Shown here in pieces: positions 1 to 9,651 of a stretch of DNA of 64,000 bases (positions are counted from its first letter, which is position 1; each line of letters begins with the position of its first letter). The DNA is taken from positions 18,093,019 through 18,157,018 of the forward strand of contig CM049306.1 in assembly GCA_026874595.1 (NCBI GenBank). Reading direction: 5' to 3'. The position numbers and the translations under genes were made by a program. The notes beneath the pieces are model-generated. The model did no database searches. It saw only the letters and a list, made by a program, of their open reading frames with translations, and was not told the origin of the DNA. This DNA is from Sipunculus nudus (lineage: Eukaryota > Annelida > Sipuncula > Golfingiida > Sipunculidae).

Positions 1-222
1 ACGCCAAGGTGAGGAATAAAAAAACACCGGTTAATCCTGGTTGAATAGAGCTTGTCCGGTTTGTTTTTTAATGCCCATTATTTTGGTAATCTTTGCACTA
101 CGAATACACTGTACGTCGCCCTTGCCAGGGGATCCTTGCATTGATTAACGGGCCTGTTGTCTGATTGGTAGACGCGCTGAGACACGCTCTTCCAGTCGAA
201 CCTTGGTGAAATGAGAGCTGCG
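1..222 (+). other. Upstream flank / probable 5' UTR of gene A
   Basis: Non-coding sequence leading into the first coding exon. It is less AT-rich than the introns and contains GC-rich patches near 170-222. No convincing TATA box or initiator can be assigned, and the true transcription start may lie outside the window. An in-frame ATG at 211 lies four codons upstream of the start chosen for gene A. Confidence 0.4.
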
Positions 223-514
223 ATGGCGGACAAGGCGTTCTGTTGGAGATGTGGCGGCGTGTTTCGTGTGTTTAAAATACTTCTTGCGGTGGTTGTCGTG
301 TTGATTTTCCTACAATATGGCATCAATATGAATTTTGTATACCTTCACAGGAATTTTAAAAAGAACAGTATTGTTTCGTTTGGATTAGATGCGACATCTG
401 ATAAAAATAGTTCTGACTGGGGCATCTTGCCCGGATTTCACTTCGACTTCTTGTACCGGAGGAGCAATGGAAATGATGGAAAAGGTCAATGCTCAAGCGA
501 CACGTCAAAGAAAG
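223..514 (+). CDS. Gene A exon 1: cytoplasmic tail, signal anchor and stem of a GT7 glycosyltransferase
   Basis: Encodes residues 1-97 plus one base of codon 98. A short Cys-containing cytosolic tail (MADKAFCWRCGG) is followed by a hydrophobic anchor (about residues 16-33, rich in Leu and Val) and a luminal stem with a potential N-glycosylation site (NSS). I chose ATG 223 over the in-frame ATG 211. It has G at -3 and +4, and the resulting MAD start matches the MAD start of the paralogous exon at 39712. The exon ends AAAG before GTAGGT, a phase-1 donor that fits the phase of the acceptor at 20442. The stem is poorly conserved, as is usual in this family, so the assignment rests on anchor topology, phase and paralogy with the first exons of gene B. 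Confidence 0.8.
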
Positions 515-700
515 GTAGGTTATTTTTTTCTTGATTAAGTTTCAACTTAGATTATTATTAATAGTCCTTATTCATTATAAATATCCACTCAAGTTTCACA
601 ATTGTTTATACACTATATTAGCTGTATCTGATAATGCATCATCACGAGTGGCGTCAATTTATCTTCCGGGAGGGTGGGGGGAATGACATGCAGACACACA

Positions 701-703
<3 letters not shown>

Positions 704-759
<56 letters not shown>
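704..759. repeat. (TA)n microsatellite
   Basis: About 28 pure dinucleotide units just upstream of the foldback element. Confidence 0.95.
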
Positions 760-762
<3 letters not shown>

Positions 763-836
763 ATTGTTCTTTCTAGGCTTTTTGCAATGCACTGATGGCA
801 AAGTGCTCGATGGAATAACTAGAGCATATAAATAAA

Positions 837-1713
837 GGAAGTGGCTAAACAACCGGCAGGGTGCCGGCAGTTTAGTCCACAGGCTAAACGGCCGGCAGGG
901 GAAATTGACCTTGCCAGCATTATACCCCACTGGCTAAACTGCCGGCAAATTAATGTATGCTCTATTAAGACTATTTCAGTTTATTTCAGTGTTATAGTAA
1001 TACTCTGTACTTTCCATTATCATTATTATTCGGACAATGAGCTGACAATATGGTGATGACTTACCAAATTATCTATTTTGCTGGTCTATATGTAATAAGT
1101 ATGTTGAGTAATAATGAGTAGGTATTAAAAGTGCACATTTGTGATATTTACAGGGTGATATTTGTGATATTTTCTGATAAAAATTGTAATATTTACAGGA
1201 TAGTTTATAGATTTTGTCATAAAAATATACCAGAAAAGTGAATGTGTGTCAGAGACTGTTTATAGTTTATATACTAGTGTTCTTATGAGCAAACAAATAA
1301 TTAGTGTGTTAGAAATGAACTCAGGTTATATTCAAATAAATGGCCAAAGGATCAGCTAATTACTTGGTCAAAGGTATAATCACACAATCTTACACCACAC
1401 CCAATTAAAGTTGCTGAGCCTTGTTATTGTGTTGTGAGATGATGCAAGAAATATCCACACCAAATAGCATTTCTTAAGAAAAGGCTATCAAAATATCTAA
1501 TTTGGTAAGTCAGCACTATATTGTCAGCTCATTGTCAAAATGATAATGGACAGTACAGAGAAATAACACTGAAATAGAGCATACAATGTTACATTCATTT
1601 GCCTACAGTTCAGCCAGTGGGCTATAGACTCCAGGGCAAGGTCTGTATTCTCTGCCGGCTGTTTAGCCTTTGGACTAAACTGCCGGCACCCTGCCGGCTG
1701 TTTAGTCACTTCC
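837..1713. mobile_element. 877-bp foldback element with ~220-240 bp inverted termini
   Basis: The left arm (837-~1080) begins GGAAGTGGCTAAACA. The right arm, read on the minus strand from 1713, begins GGAAGTGACTAAACA and stays alignable for over 200 bp with small indels. A 5-bp direct duplication ATAAA flanks it (832-836 and 1714-1718). Each arm opens with several CTAAAC..GCCGGCA motifs, partly arranged as palindromes. The short centre (about 1080-1495) has no coding potential, so this is a non-autonomous DNA element of unassigned superfamily. Confidence 0.85.
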
Positions 1714-1757
1714 ATAAATATATATCATGTTTAAGAAATCAAACAATTGTAAGCATC

Positions 1758-1763
<6 letters not shown>

Positions 1764-1798
<35 letters not shown>

Positions 1799-1828
1799 TA
1801 TATATATTATATATATATATATATATAA
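1764..1828. repeat. Interrupted (TA)n microsatellite
   Basis: TA repeats with two single-base interruptions, directly after the foldback element. Confidence 0.93.
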
Positions 1829-2048
1829 TTACCTTTTTTACACATTTCAAATATATTTACTAAATCACATTTCAAATAGTATAATTAATTAAAAAGACAT
1901 AGAAAGAACGGTATTATGTTTCCAGTATAAATTAATTTTAAACCAGGTTTGGATATAATATTCCATAGTAAACTCATAAATGGGACTAGTCTATAATTAT
2001 ATTTATTTATATATTACATTTGCAATATAAAAATTATACTCTGAATAA

Positions 2049-2155
2049 TGGGGGGGGGGGGGGGTATTATTACATTGATCATCCTCCTATTACAAAAAGT
2101 GTGTGTGTGGGGGGGGGGGGCGGGGGGGGGTATATACCCCATCCCTCCCCTATAT
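2049..2155. repeat. Poly-G / G-rich low-complexity tract
   Basis: Two long G runs (about 2049-2064 and 2109-2130) separated by ~45 bp, followed by a C-rich stretch that could pair with them. Confidence 0.8.
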
Positions 2156-2908
2156 GGACACTCCTGAATATTACCTGCTCTCTTAAGTAAGTAAATAATG
2201 AAACAAAAGCCATCTTGATTAAAATCATATTATTATACTTTATGAACCATGTGTACTTTCCCAAGGGGCGGATATAGGATCTTAGAAAGAGGGGGGGGAG
2301 GGGGAATCAACACCTTAGCTCAGATAAAGTAGTTTACTTTCTACATAACTCACTCATGTATTTGTAGGGAAAAACGCAAAACCCGTTGCTTTTCGGTATT
2401 AATGGTAGCGTATTCAATTTCCCATATTTATTTGGTCTAAACAAGAAGGGGCGAGCTCCCTTTGCGCCCCCCTTCCCCAGTCAGCAAACAGGTTAAATAT
2501 TTAGAGTGGGGTCAATTCTCACGAACAAATTTTACATAAAATTAATATTTCTGTTTTGACTACACATACACAGATAGGGTCTAGTTTCTGCGGAACGTGA
2601 GATCAGGACGGTACGTCTATTGGTAGCCCACGACATTTTTATTCGGCGCCTACGATCCTTGACCTCTTATCAAGCATGATATATACTTGTCTCGTCCCAA
2701 GATGTGTGATTTCGATCCACTCTGCTCCTCTCCGTCAACAGGTTGTGTATCCTCAACAAGATGTATACTAAAGTCGTAACAAAATTTGAGCTGCGGAGAC
2801 ATTTAACCTCTGGTGCAAAGGTTTATTTGCTAGGGAAGGGCCGCAATTTCCGTTTTCACTGCATGAGACTGTACTGGGGGCGAGGGGTACACGTGAAAAA
2901 AAGTATAT

Positions 2909-3114
2909 CAGGGGAGGATCCAGGATTTAGGAAAAGGGGGGTCCAACCCAGGAGGACTAATGAAAATCCTAAAAAAAAGGTCATCACGTCTGGAAAAGGG
3001 GGGTCCAGGCCGCAAAATTACGTCTTAAACCCCTTAAAAAAGGTTGCTTCGGGTAAAAAAAAATGGGGGGGGGGTCCGGACCCCCTGGACCCCCCCCCCC
3101 TGGATCCGCTTCTG
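2909..3114. mobile_element. ~206-bp MITE-like element with GGATCCAGG termini
   Basis: The left end CAGGGGAGGATCCAGGA and the reversed right end CAGAAGCGGATCCAGGG form an imperfect terminal inverted repeat. The interior is G-run rich and non-coding. Fragments with the same flavour recur at 2262-2300 and 55225-55292. Target duplication is unclear (perhaps TAT), so the superfamily is not assigned. Confidence 0.6.
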
Positions 3115-3504
3115 TATTTCCTAATTCAAAAAAGAGTTTGAAGGACTGTGCAATGTTGCCGTAGTTTTTAGTACTGTAAGTCATGTTTTTATGTGCATTT
3201 CCCTTTATTCAGAATAAAGTAACCTTTGTATTCCTCATAATGTAGGTTTACACAGAACAATGAAAAAAAAAAAAAGAGTCGCGTGGTTGCGTGGTTCCTG
3301 AATTCAAAGGATTTAAAGAACGTTTGAAAGAAGGTTCAAAACTGCTGCAGTTTTTTTTAAAAGAATTAAGCTTTATTAAACCTGTTATCTTAATTATCAG
3401 TTACTTATAAAAGAAAATTATTATGTTTAAAAAAGTGTATTCGCCCCTGCTGCCTTTATGGCTCACACATGCACGAATATAACTAATTAAAGCAGTTGCA
3501 TATA

Positions 3505-3583
3505 GAAGAAGAAGAAGAAAGTTTATTCTGTAAACAAAGGCCACAGGCCCATAGTTCCTACAATACAAGTCTTATTATACAAG
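3505..3583 (-). mobile_element. 5'-truncated LINE 3' tail with 14-bp target-site duplication
   Basis: Read on the minus strand, 79 bp end with an AATAAA-containing segment and a (CTT)n tail. The identical direct repeats AGCAGTTGCATATA at 3491-3504 and 3584-3597 flank it. A tail plus variable-length target duplication is the signature of target-primed reverse transcription. The LINE clade cannot be named from such a short remnant. Confidence 0.85.
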
Positions 3584-3831
3584 AGCAGTTGCATATATCG
3601 CAAACGCGTCAAGTTGTGCTCACATAACCAATATCTGTTGATATGTCAGATAAATATTGATAACCTCTATGTTTCAACATTGATGTGACCAAACTGACTG
3701 GGTACTTAAGGTTTTTTATGTGTATTTCATGTATCAAGAAAAAAATATCTTGGGTGTTTCAAATGATGAGGTACATTCAGTGAATCGGCGTGTTTTGCAG
3801 GGCACGCAACCATGTCAATGCGAGTTCTGTC

Positions 3832-3895
3832 TATAGGGATTTTAGCTGGATAGACCATAATAACGAGTGGCTCATGGATTCGATTCCTCGCTATA
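3832..3895 (+). pseudogene. tRNA-like sequence (SINE head or tRNA pseudogene)
   Basis: It has an A-box-like TAGCTGGATAGACC, a B-box-like GATTCGATTCC, and ends (TATAGGG / CGCTATA) that can pair at six of seven positions. The T-stem pairs poorly and the anticodon arm is not convincing, so a functional tRNA is unlikely. Confidence 0.3.
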
Positions 3896-4590
3896 CTGTT
3901 TATGCCCAGTTCGTTTCACCTGCGTCGCCCGCGTGCTGCTATGACAACCATATAACTAAAGGACAAAGGGTGCGTATTGTGTATTTACTCAGGACAAATT
4001 CAATATGTTTGCACGTCGGGTTTCGCCGGCCTGCGTCCAGTGAGGCATAACGGCCAAAATATAGTACTTTAAGGGTATAAGCTCTCTGATAGACTCAGAT
4101 AATATAAAGAACACCTCCGTGTGCTTGAAGCCCTGTGTTTATGAACACGCGAAACCCTGATATACCTTGTAACCTCGCAAGATATATCACTGATTATTTG
4201 GTTCCGCATTAGACTGGTAAAAAAACCCTGTAAAAATATTAGTGGTAGGGACTGTTTGTAAAATCATATTTGCAGATTGAAAGGAAATACAACGGTCGTT
4301 AATTAATTATTAAACGATAATGATATGTTTACGTTTATTATATATAGATATAAAAGAAGCCAGAAAATAATCGTTGAGAAAAAGAAATACTTTTAAACTT
4401 CCCCTGGTCCGTACCGTTGCACATGGTACTTAATCTTTTATTTGATGCACTGTGGTTGAATGATCTACTAGACCACCGTTTCTTGCAAGCGGATTTTATC
4501 CAGGCCGAACATGAAAATTATGGTTTACATAAATAACCTCGTAGCTATGAAGCTATGTATCATCTCAAATTTACGTGCGTAAGAATAGGT

Positions 4591-4636
<46 letters not shown>
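4591..4636. repeat. (TA)n microsatellite, left side of the GAGTAC element
   Basis: Pure TA tract ending exactly at the left terminus of the hAT-like element; it continues on the other side at 6762. Confidence 0.93.
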
Positions 4637-4639
<3 letters not shown>

Positions 4640-6761
4640 AGTTGGGTCCGAGTACCGTTAAAGTACTCGAGTACGAGTACTGAGTACTTTAAAAGTACTC
4701 GAGTACAGGGATGAGTACTTTTGCACTTTTTTCAAAAGTACTTGAGTACGAGTACCGAGTACTCAAAATGTACTCATGAGTACTTAAATGAGTACTTTTT
4801 GTAACCAAACTTGTTTAATGATGTTATTAAATTAAATATATTCTCAGAAAGTTAAAAATATTTTCATTAATGAAAACCCAGTACAATGAATATATATACA
4901 ATGAAATATATATACAATGTTGTGTTATGCTTAATCAAAATACTGAGGCGAAATGCAAACTCTAGGGCATATAAACAGGCCATATACAGTTGAAATATAT
5001 CAAAGCATTAACTTATTAAAGTAGTATGTTTGCATTGAAGAAACATCTGGTCTCGTAGGTTCTCAAAAATATATTTCTTAGCCAGGACAAGATAAACAAT
5101 TTACTTAATGTTGTAAAAATAGTGGTGGAGTTCCAGAAACTACAACATAAAAAATTTACATAAAGGTTAATAAATAAAAGTTATATTGTTATATTGACAT
5201 TGTATAAAGCATATAACCATATGTTAACCATATGTAATCATAAACTAATAACAATGATAACAATTATAATAATAATAACAACCATATGTAATTATTTATA
5301 TAATATCAACTTATGAATAATATGTGGCTGTAACCTAATGAAGATATTTAATGATAACCCGTATATGTGAAAATAGTATAAAACAACATATTTGACAGAC
5401 TGACCATGTCATTCATCATGTGTAATAATTTATGAATATTAACAACAGTTATGTCAGTAATTATTACAACTAGGAATGAGGCAATAGTAATGCGTAATAT
5501 AAATAGAATATTACAGGTTATCAAAGTTAGTAAGAGTAATATTACAATTGATAGAAAAGAAATTTGAATTAGTAATGGTTTAAGTACCCCTAGATATAGA
5601 ATAACAGCTATCACTTTTCTATTACAGTCCTAGTCTAACACATCTGATGAATTGAGTGTTTGTTTGATTAGGTTGATAGAGCATTATGAAGGGCCCAGTT
5701 TAGTATGATTAATTAATGCTGGGCGCTTCATGGTCCAGTGGGCACTGGACAGGCGGCTTTAGCTTGAGGTAAACCCCAGGTTCTCTTTGTTGATTCATTA
5801 AGTAGGCTTGGTCATTAAACATTGGAGAGGTCCTTTGTGAGCACACACAGTATGTTGGGCATCAGCTGATAGTAGAATGTGATGCCGGAAGCCTATGTCC
5901 TAGCAGCTAGGGGGGTACGGGTCTGATAGTCACAGCTTTTCATGGGTCAATCAGTTGACAGTCAACAGTTGAGCCTTAGTTGTGCCACAGATTGTGTACA
6001 GAGCTCATCAAAGACTGCAATTCCCACTGAAAATCTGCTAAACCTACACTCACATTTAGTTTCATATATAATTTAATTCAAGCTTGATTAGCTTGATTAG
6101 CTCAGAGCACTGCTGAATTTATGTTATGTTGAACAGGTTCTGAGTATATTCATTTGTATTGAATTTAACTTGGGATCTTTCAAAAATTAGATTTTTTTTC
6201 TCTTAAAATATTACTCGGTATAAATTTGCTGATTTAATGTTTTATTGAACACTATGTTGTACTTATCTTTGCTGGAAATATATAATGCTGTACACATGTA
6301 CACATGTACACATGAATTGCATGAATGTATTAATAATAAAACAGTTCAATTTATTTATATTTTATATTAAATAAAAGTGTTAGTATTAGTAAAAGAAGCA
6401 AAGTAATAGTAGAAGTTACCAATGCTGTAATAGTTTCAGTTATAGTAACAGATGGATAACTTTAAGTAATATTATATATGATATTATATATGTTATATAT
6501 TATATATATCTTGCTATAATATTCTATAATAAACTATTACTAATATAATAAAATGAGATTAAAGTTTATTTAGAAAAATATGAAATACCCAAAAGTACCC
6601 ATGAAGTACTCATATGAGTACCGAGTACTTTCAAAGTACTCGAGTACAAGTACGAGTACTTTTGTGATTTTTAAAAAATACTCGAGTACGAGTACTGAGT
6701 ACTAAAAAAGTACTCATGAGTACGAGTACTATGAGTACGAGTACTTTTGAACCCAACTCTG
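4637..6761. mobile_element. hAT-like non-autonomous element with GAGTAC-rich subterminal arrays
   Basis: The left end reads AGAGTTGGGTCCGAGTAC; the right end on the minus strand reads CAGAGTTGGGTTC. CAGAGTTGGG-type termini occur in hAT-superfamily elements. About 150 bp inside each end are dominated by GAGTAC and its complement, often as the palindrome GTACTCGAGTAC. The interior (4800-6590) is AT-rich with no transposase. It sits in a TA microsatellite, so an 8-bp TATATATA duplication is possible but cannot be shown. Confidence 0.75.
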
Positions 6762-6775
6762 ATATATATATACAC

Positions 6776-6834
<59 letters not shown>
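6762..6834. repeat. (TA)n microsatellite, right side of the GAGTAC element
   Basis: TA tract with a short TACACACATACATACA interruption near its left end. Confidence 0.93.
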
Positions 6835-6838
<4 letters not shown>

Positions 6839-7144
6839 CCACCATATATATGATTGCATAGGTATTCTGACCACACCAAGGTTAAGACTCAAATAAGCGT
6901 TAATATGCACTTTACCATCAAAGTGGTGGTTTAAATCAAAAGAAACAATTGTTCAATCCCAAGTCACACATGCTATCGATAATACTTTTAAAAAGTGTTA
7001 CCGAGCATTGTAGATTTCATTTAGAGACACGACCGTAAGTTGTGTTCTTCAACACATGCGGCTGGACTGCTTAATGATCATATAACTATATAACTGATCT
7101 ATATAACTATATTCGACAGTTGTTCTCCATCACTTCATCACTCA

Positions 7145-7790
7145 ACATCACACTTATATACACGTTTTGACAAGCGTCCCCGTCACACTTATTTACAGGG
7201 TTTGACAAGCGTGTGGATCAACCTTTTTTTAACGGTTTGACAAGCGTCTCCATCACACTTATTAACACGGTTTGACAAGGGTCTCAATCACACTTATTTC
7301 CACGCCTTGACAAGCGTCTGGATCACTCTTATATACACGGTTTGACAAGCGTCTCCATCACATTTATTTACACGGTTTGACAAGCGTCTGTATTACACTT
7401 TATTGACACAGTTTGACAGGGGTCTCCCTCAGAAATATGTCCACGGCTTGACAGGCGTCTCCATCACACTTAATTCCACGGCTTGACAGGCGTTTGGATC
7501 ACACTTATTTACACGGTTTGACGAGCGTCTCCATCACACTTATTTCCACGGCTTGACAAGCGTCTGGATCACACTTATTTCCACAGTTTGACAAGCGTCT
7601 GGATCACTCTTATTTACACGGTTTGACAAGCGTCTCCATGACACATATTTACACGGTTTGACAAGCGTCTCCATCACACTTATTTACACGGTTTGACAAG
7701 CGTCTCAATCACACTTATTTACACGGTTTGACAAGTGTCTCCATCACACTTACGGTTTTACAAGCGTCTACATCACCCTTATTTAAACGA
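7145..7790. repeat. 35-bp minisatellite, about 18 copies
   Basis: The consensus unit starts CACGGTTTGACAAGCGTCTC and ends CATCACACTTATTTA; successive units at 7336 and 7371 are exactly 35 bp apart. Units differ by scattered substitutions (CCATCA/GGATCA/CAATCA) and the outer copies are the most diverged. Head-to-tail with no spacers. Confidence 0.93.
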
Positions 7791-7910
7791 CAACACTCAA
7801 TTCCATTGTTTATACCTACAAGTTCCATAATATGCCAATTTACTTTCTTTATAATATAAACAAAGAATAAGACAGGCAAATGTGTATTTTTAGTGAACCT
7901 GTGAGCTTAT

Positions 7911-9024
7911 GCGATGGTGCGGCGTCTACGTCGTGCGTCCGTGCGTGATCGTGCGTCGTCTGCACGTTAACCATAGCTATCTCAAAAAGGGCAGGAGCTA
8001 GCATCACCAATTTTTTTGCAAATTATCAGTCATCTGAAAAACTCTTAACAGATTTTTTATATTTTTTTTCTAACTGCATTTTCTTAGAGTTTAAAGGGAA
8101 AAGGCTAAAAAAGCTTTAAAAATCTTCTTCTCCGAAACTGTTCAGTCAAATCGTCCAATATTTCACATAAATAATCCCGGAACAATCTCTCTGAAGTTTG
8201 TTCGAATGGTACGAGTTCGATGATATTTGGCCGATTTGGCTAAGTCATCTGTCCAAAAAAGCACACTAAAATTAAAATCTCAGAAACGGCTGGAGCTATC
8301 ATCACCAAATTTAAGCCAATGTTTGTCACATAAGTCATAACTGAAATTTAGGTATTGGTGGCGCCGCCTACATTGATCTGTTTTTTACGAGCAAAAATGT
8401 ATTTTTAGACTCTTCTAGCTTTTATACTGTTTTTATGATGAAACTGTTAAGCTGATTGGTTTAAACTTTACAAGAATTATTCTATGGTAGGGTTCTGCCA
8501 GTTTTATAAGAATGAATTGGGTAAATGCAGCTTTAAAAAAAGCAGTGTAGCCAATTGGAAAAGGCTTTCAGTGTTTGAAAACAGATTTGACTACATGCCA
8601 AGTTTCAACATGCCAAGTCAAGAGGTCACTAGGTTCAACCAGGTTAAGTCCAGACATCACCATGGCAACCGACCTGGCTCTCTCTGGCGTCTAGACGATC
8701 TAGACATATCGTCTAGACGTCTAGACACATCGTCTTGACGCAGAATGCCCAGATTAGAACTTTTCAACTGTCTGAAAAAGACCTTGGTTTGCATTTTTAA
8801 CAAATCTGTGTGCTTATGCGATGGTGTGGCGTCGTGCGTCATAGCTATCTCAAAGAGGGCAGGAGCTAACATCACCATTTTTTTGTGCAAAAAAATTAGC
8901 CATAAAAAAAATTCTATCGGATTTTGCTTATTTCTTGGCTAACTGCATTTTCTTAGATTTTATAGGGAAAAAGCTAAAAAACAATAAAAAATGTTCTTCT
9001 CCGAAACCATGCTGCCAAATTGTC
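7911..9024. repeat. Old direct duplication (~220 bp copies) with intervening diverged copy
   Basis: Copies at 7911-8156 and 8809-9024 share the order GCTTATGCGATGGTG, CATAGCTATCTCAAA, GGGCAGGAGCTA, TGCATTTTCTTAGA and TTCTTCTCCGAAAC. A weaker related segment starts near 8270. No ORF is credible here. This looks like the decayed tandem core of a pearl-like element. Confidence 0.7.
8688..8740. repeat. TCTAGA-rich cruciform-prone inverted repeat
   Basis: CGTCTAGACGAT (8688-8699) and its exact reverse complement (8708-8719) are separated by 8 nt; a diverged third arm follows to 8740. Confidence 0.85.
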
Positions 9025-9651
9025 CGTTCATCTGTCCCAATAATCCTCCCTGGCAAAAAGGACATATCCGAAAAATCCTGACTGATACATCCTAGTTTTA
9101 CAAAGTCCTGGTCCGAAACGTGCAGATTCGAAACGACCATTGGCTGAAATCATAATGACTAAGGTAGATATGCAGGAGACAAAAGGATCAATATTAAATT
9201 TAAAAAATAAACCTCCATTCATACTCCCAAACTTTGCACAGGTTCCCATTAGGCCTGTAGGCCTTGTATTAAATTGCCTCCGCCAGGAGGTTCGAGTTCA
9301 TTTCCGTTTTTGTGAATGTGTGTGTTTGGGTGTTTGTTCACAACATAACTCATAACTTTACTGAACATGCACAGAATCTCATTAAATATTCAGGGCATTT
9401 CGGGAATGTGCCTATGAAGAATCGATTAGATTTTAGTGTGGATCCGTACATGATCCAGATCCAAGAACGTCAACAAGGAATATTCAGAAATGTACAGTCA
9501 CTTATGCACGAATGAACTTCGGAATGTGGGCAAATTAAGTGAATGGCGGAGGATTTTATTCGTTAGAATGCATATTTCTAGTTCTATGATAATTTTGTGT
9601 CTCAGATTATTCAACTTTAAATGATAATATACAGATAAGGCTTTGTGTTTT

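Noticed and set aside
135-200. tRNA-like D-arm wording (GATTGGTAGACGCGC) upstream of exon 1
   Set aside because: The downstream GTCGAACC is the complement of a B box, in the wrong orientation, and no cloverleaf forms.
7145-7790. Regularly spaced 35-bp repeats, superficially CRISPR-like
   Set aside because: Units are head-to-tail with no unique spacers and the context is a eukaryotic intron.
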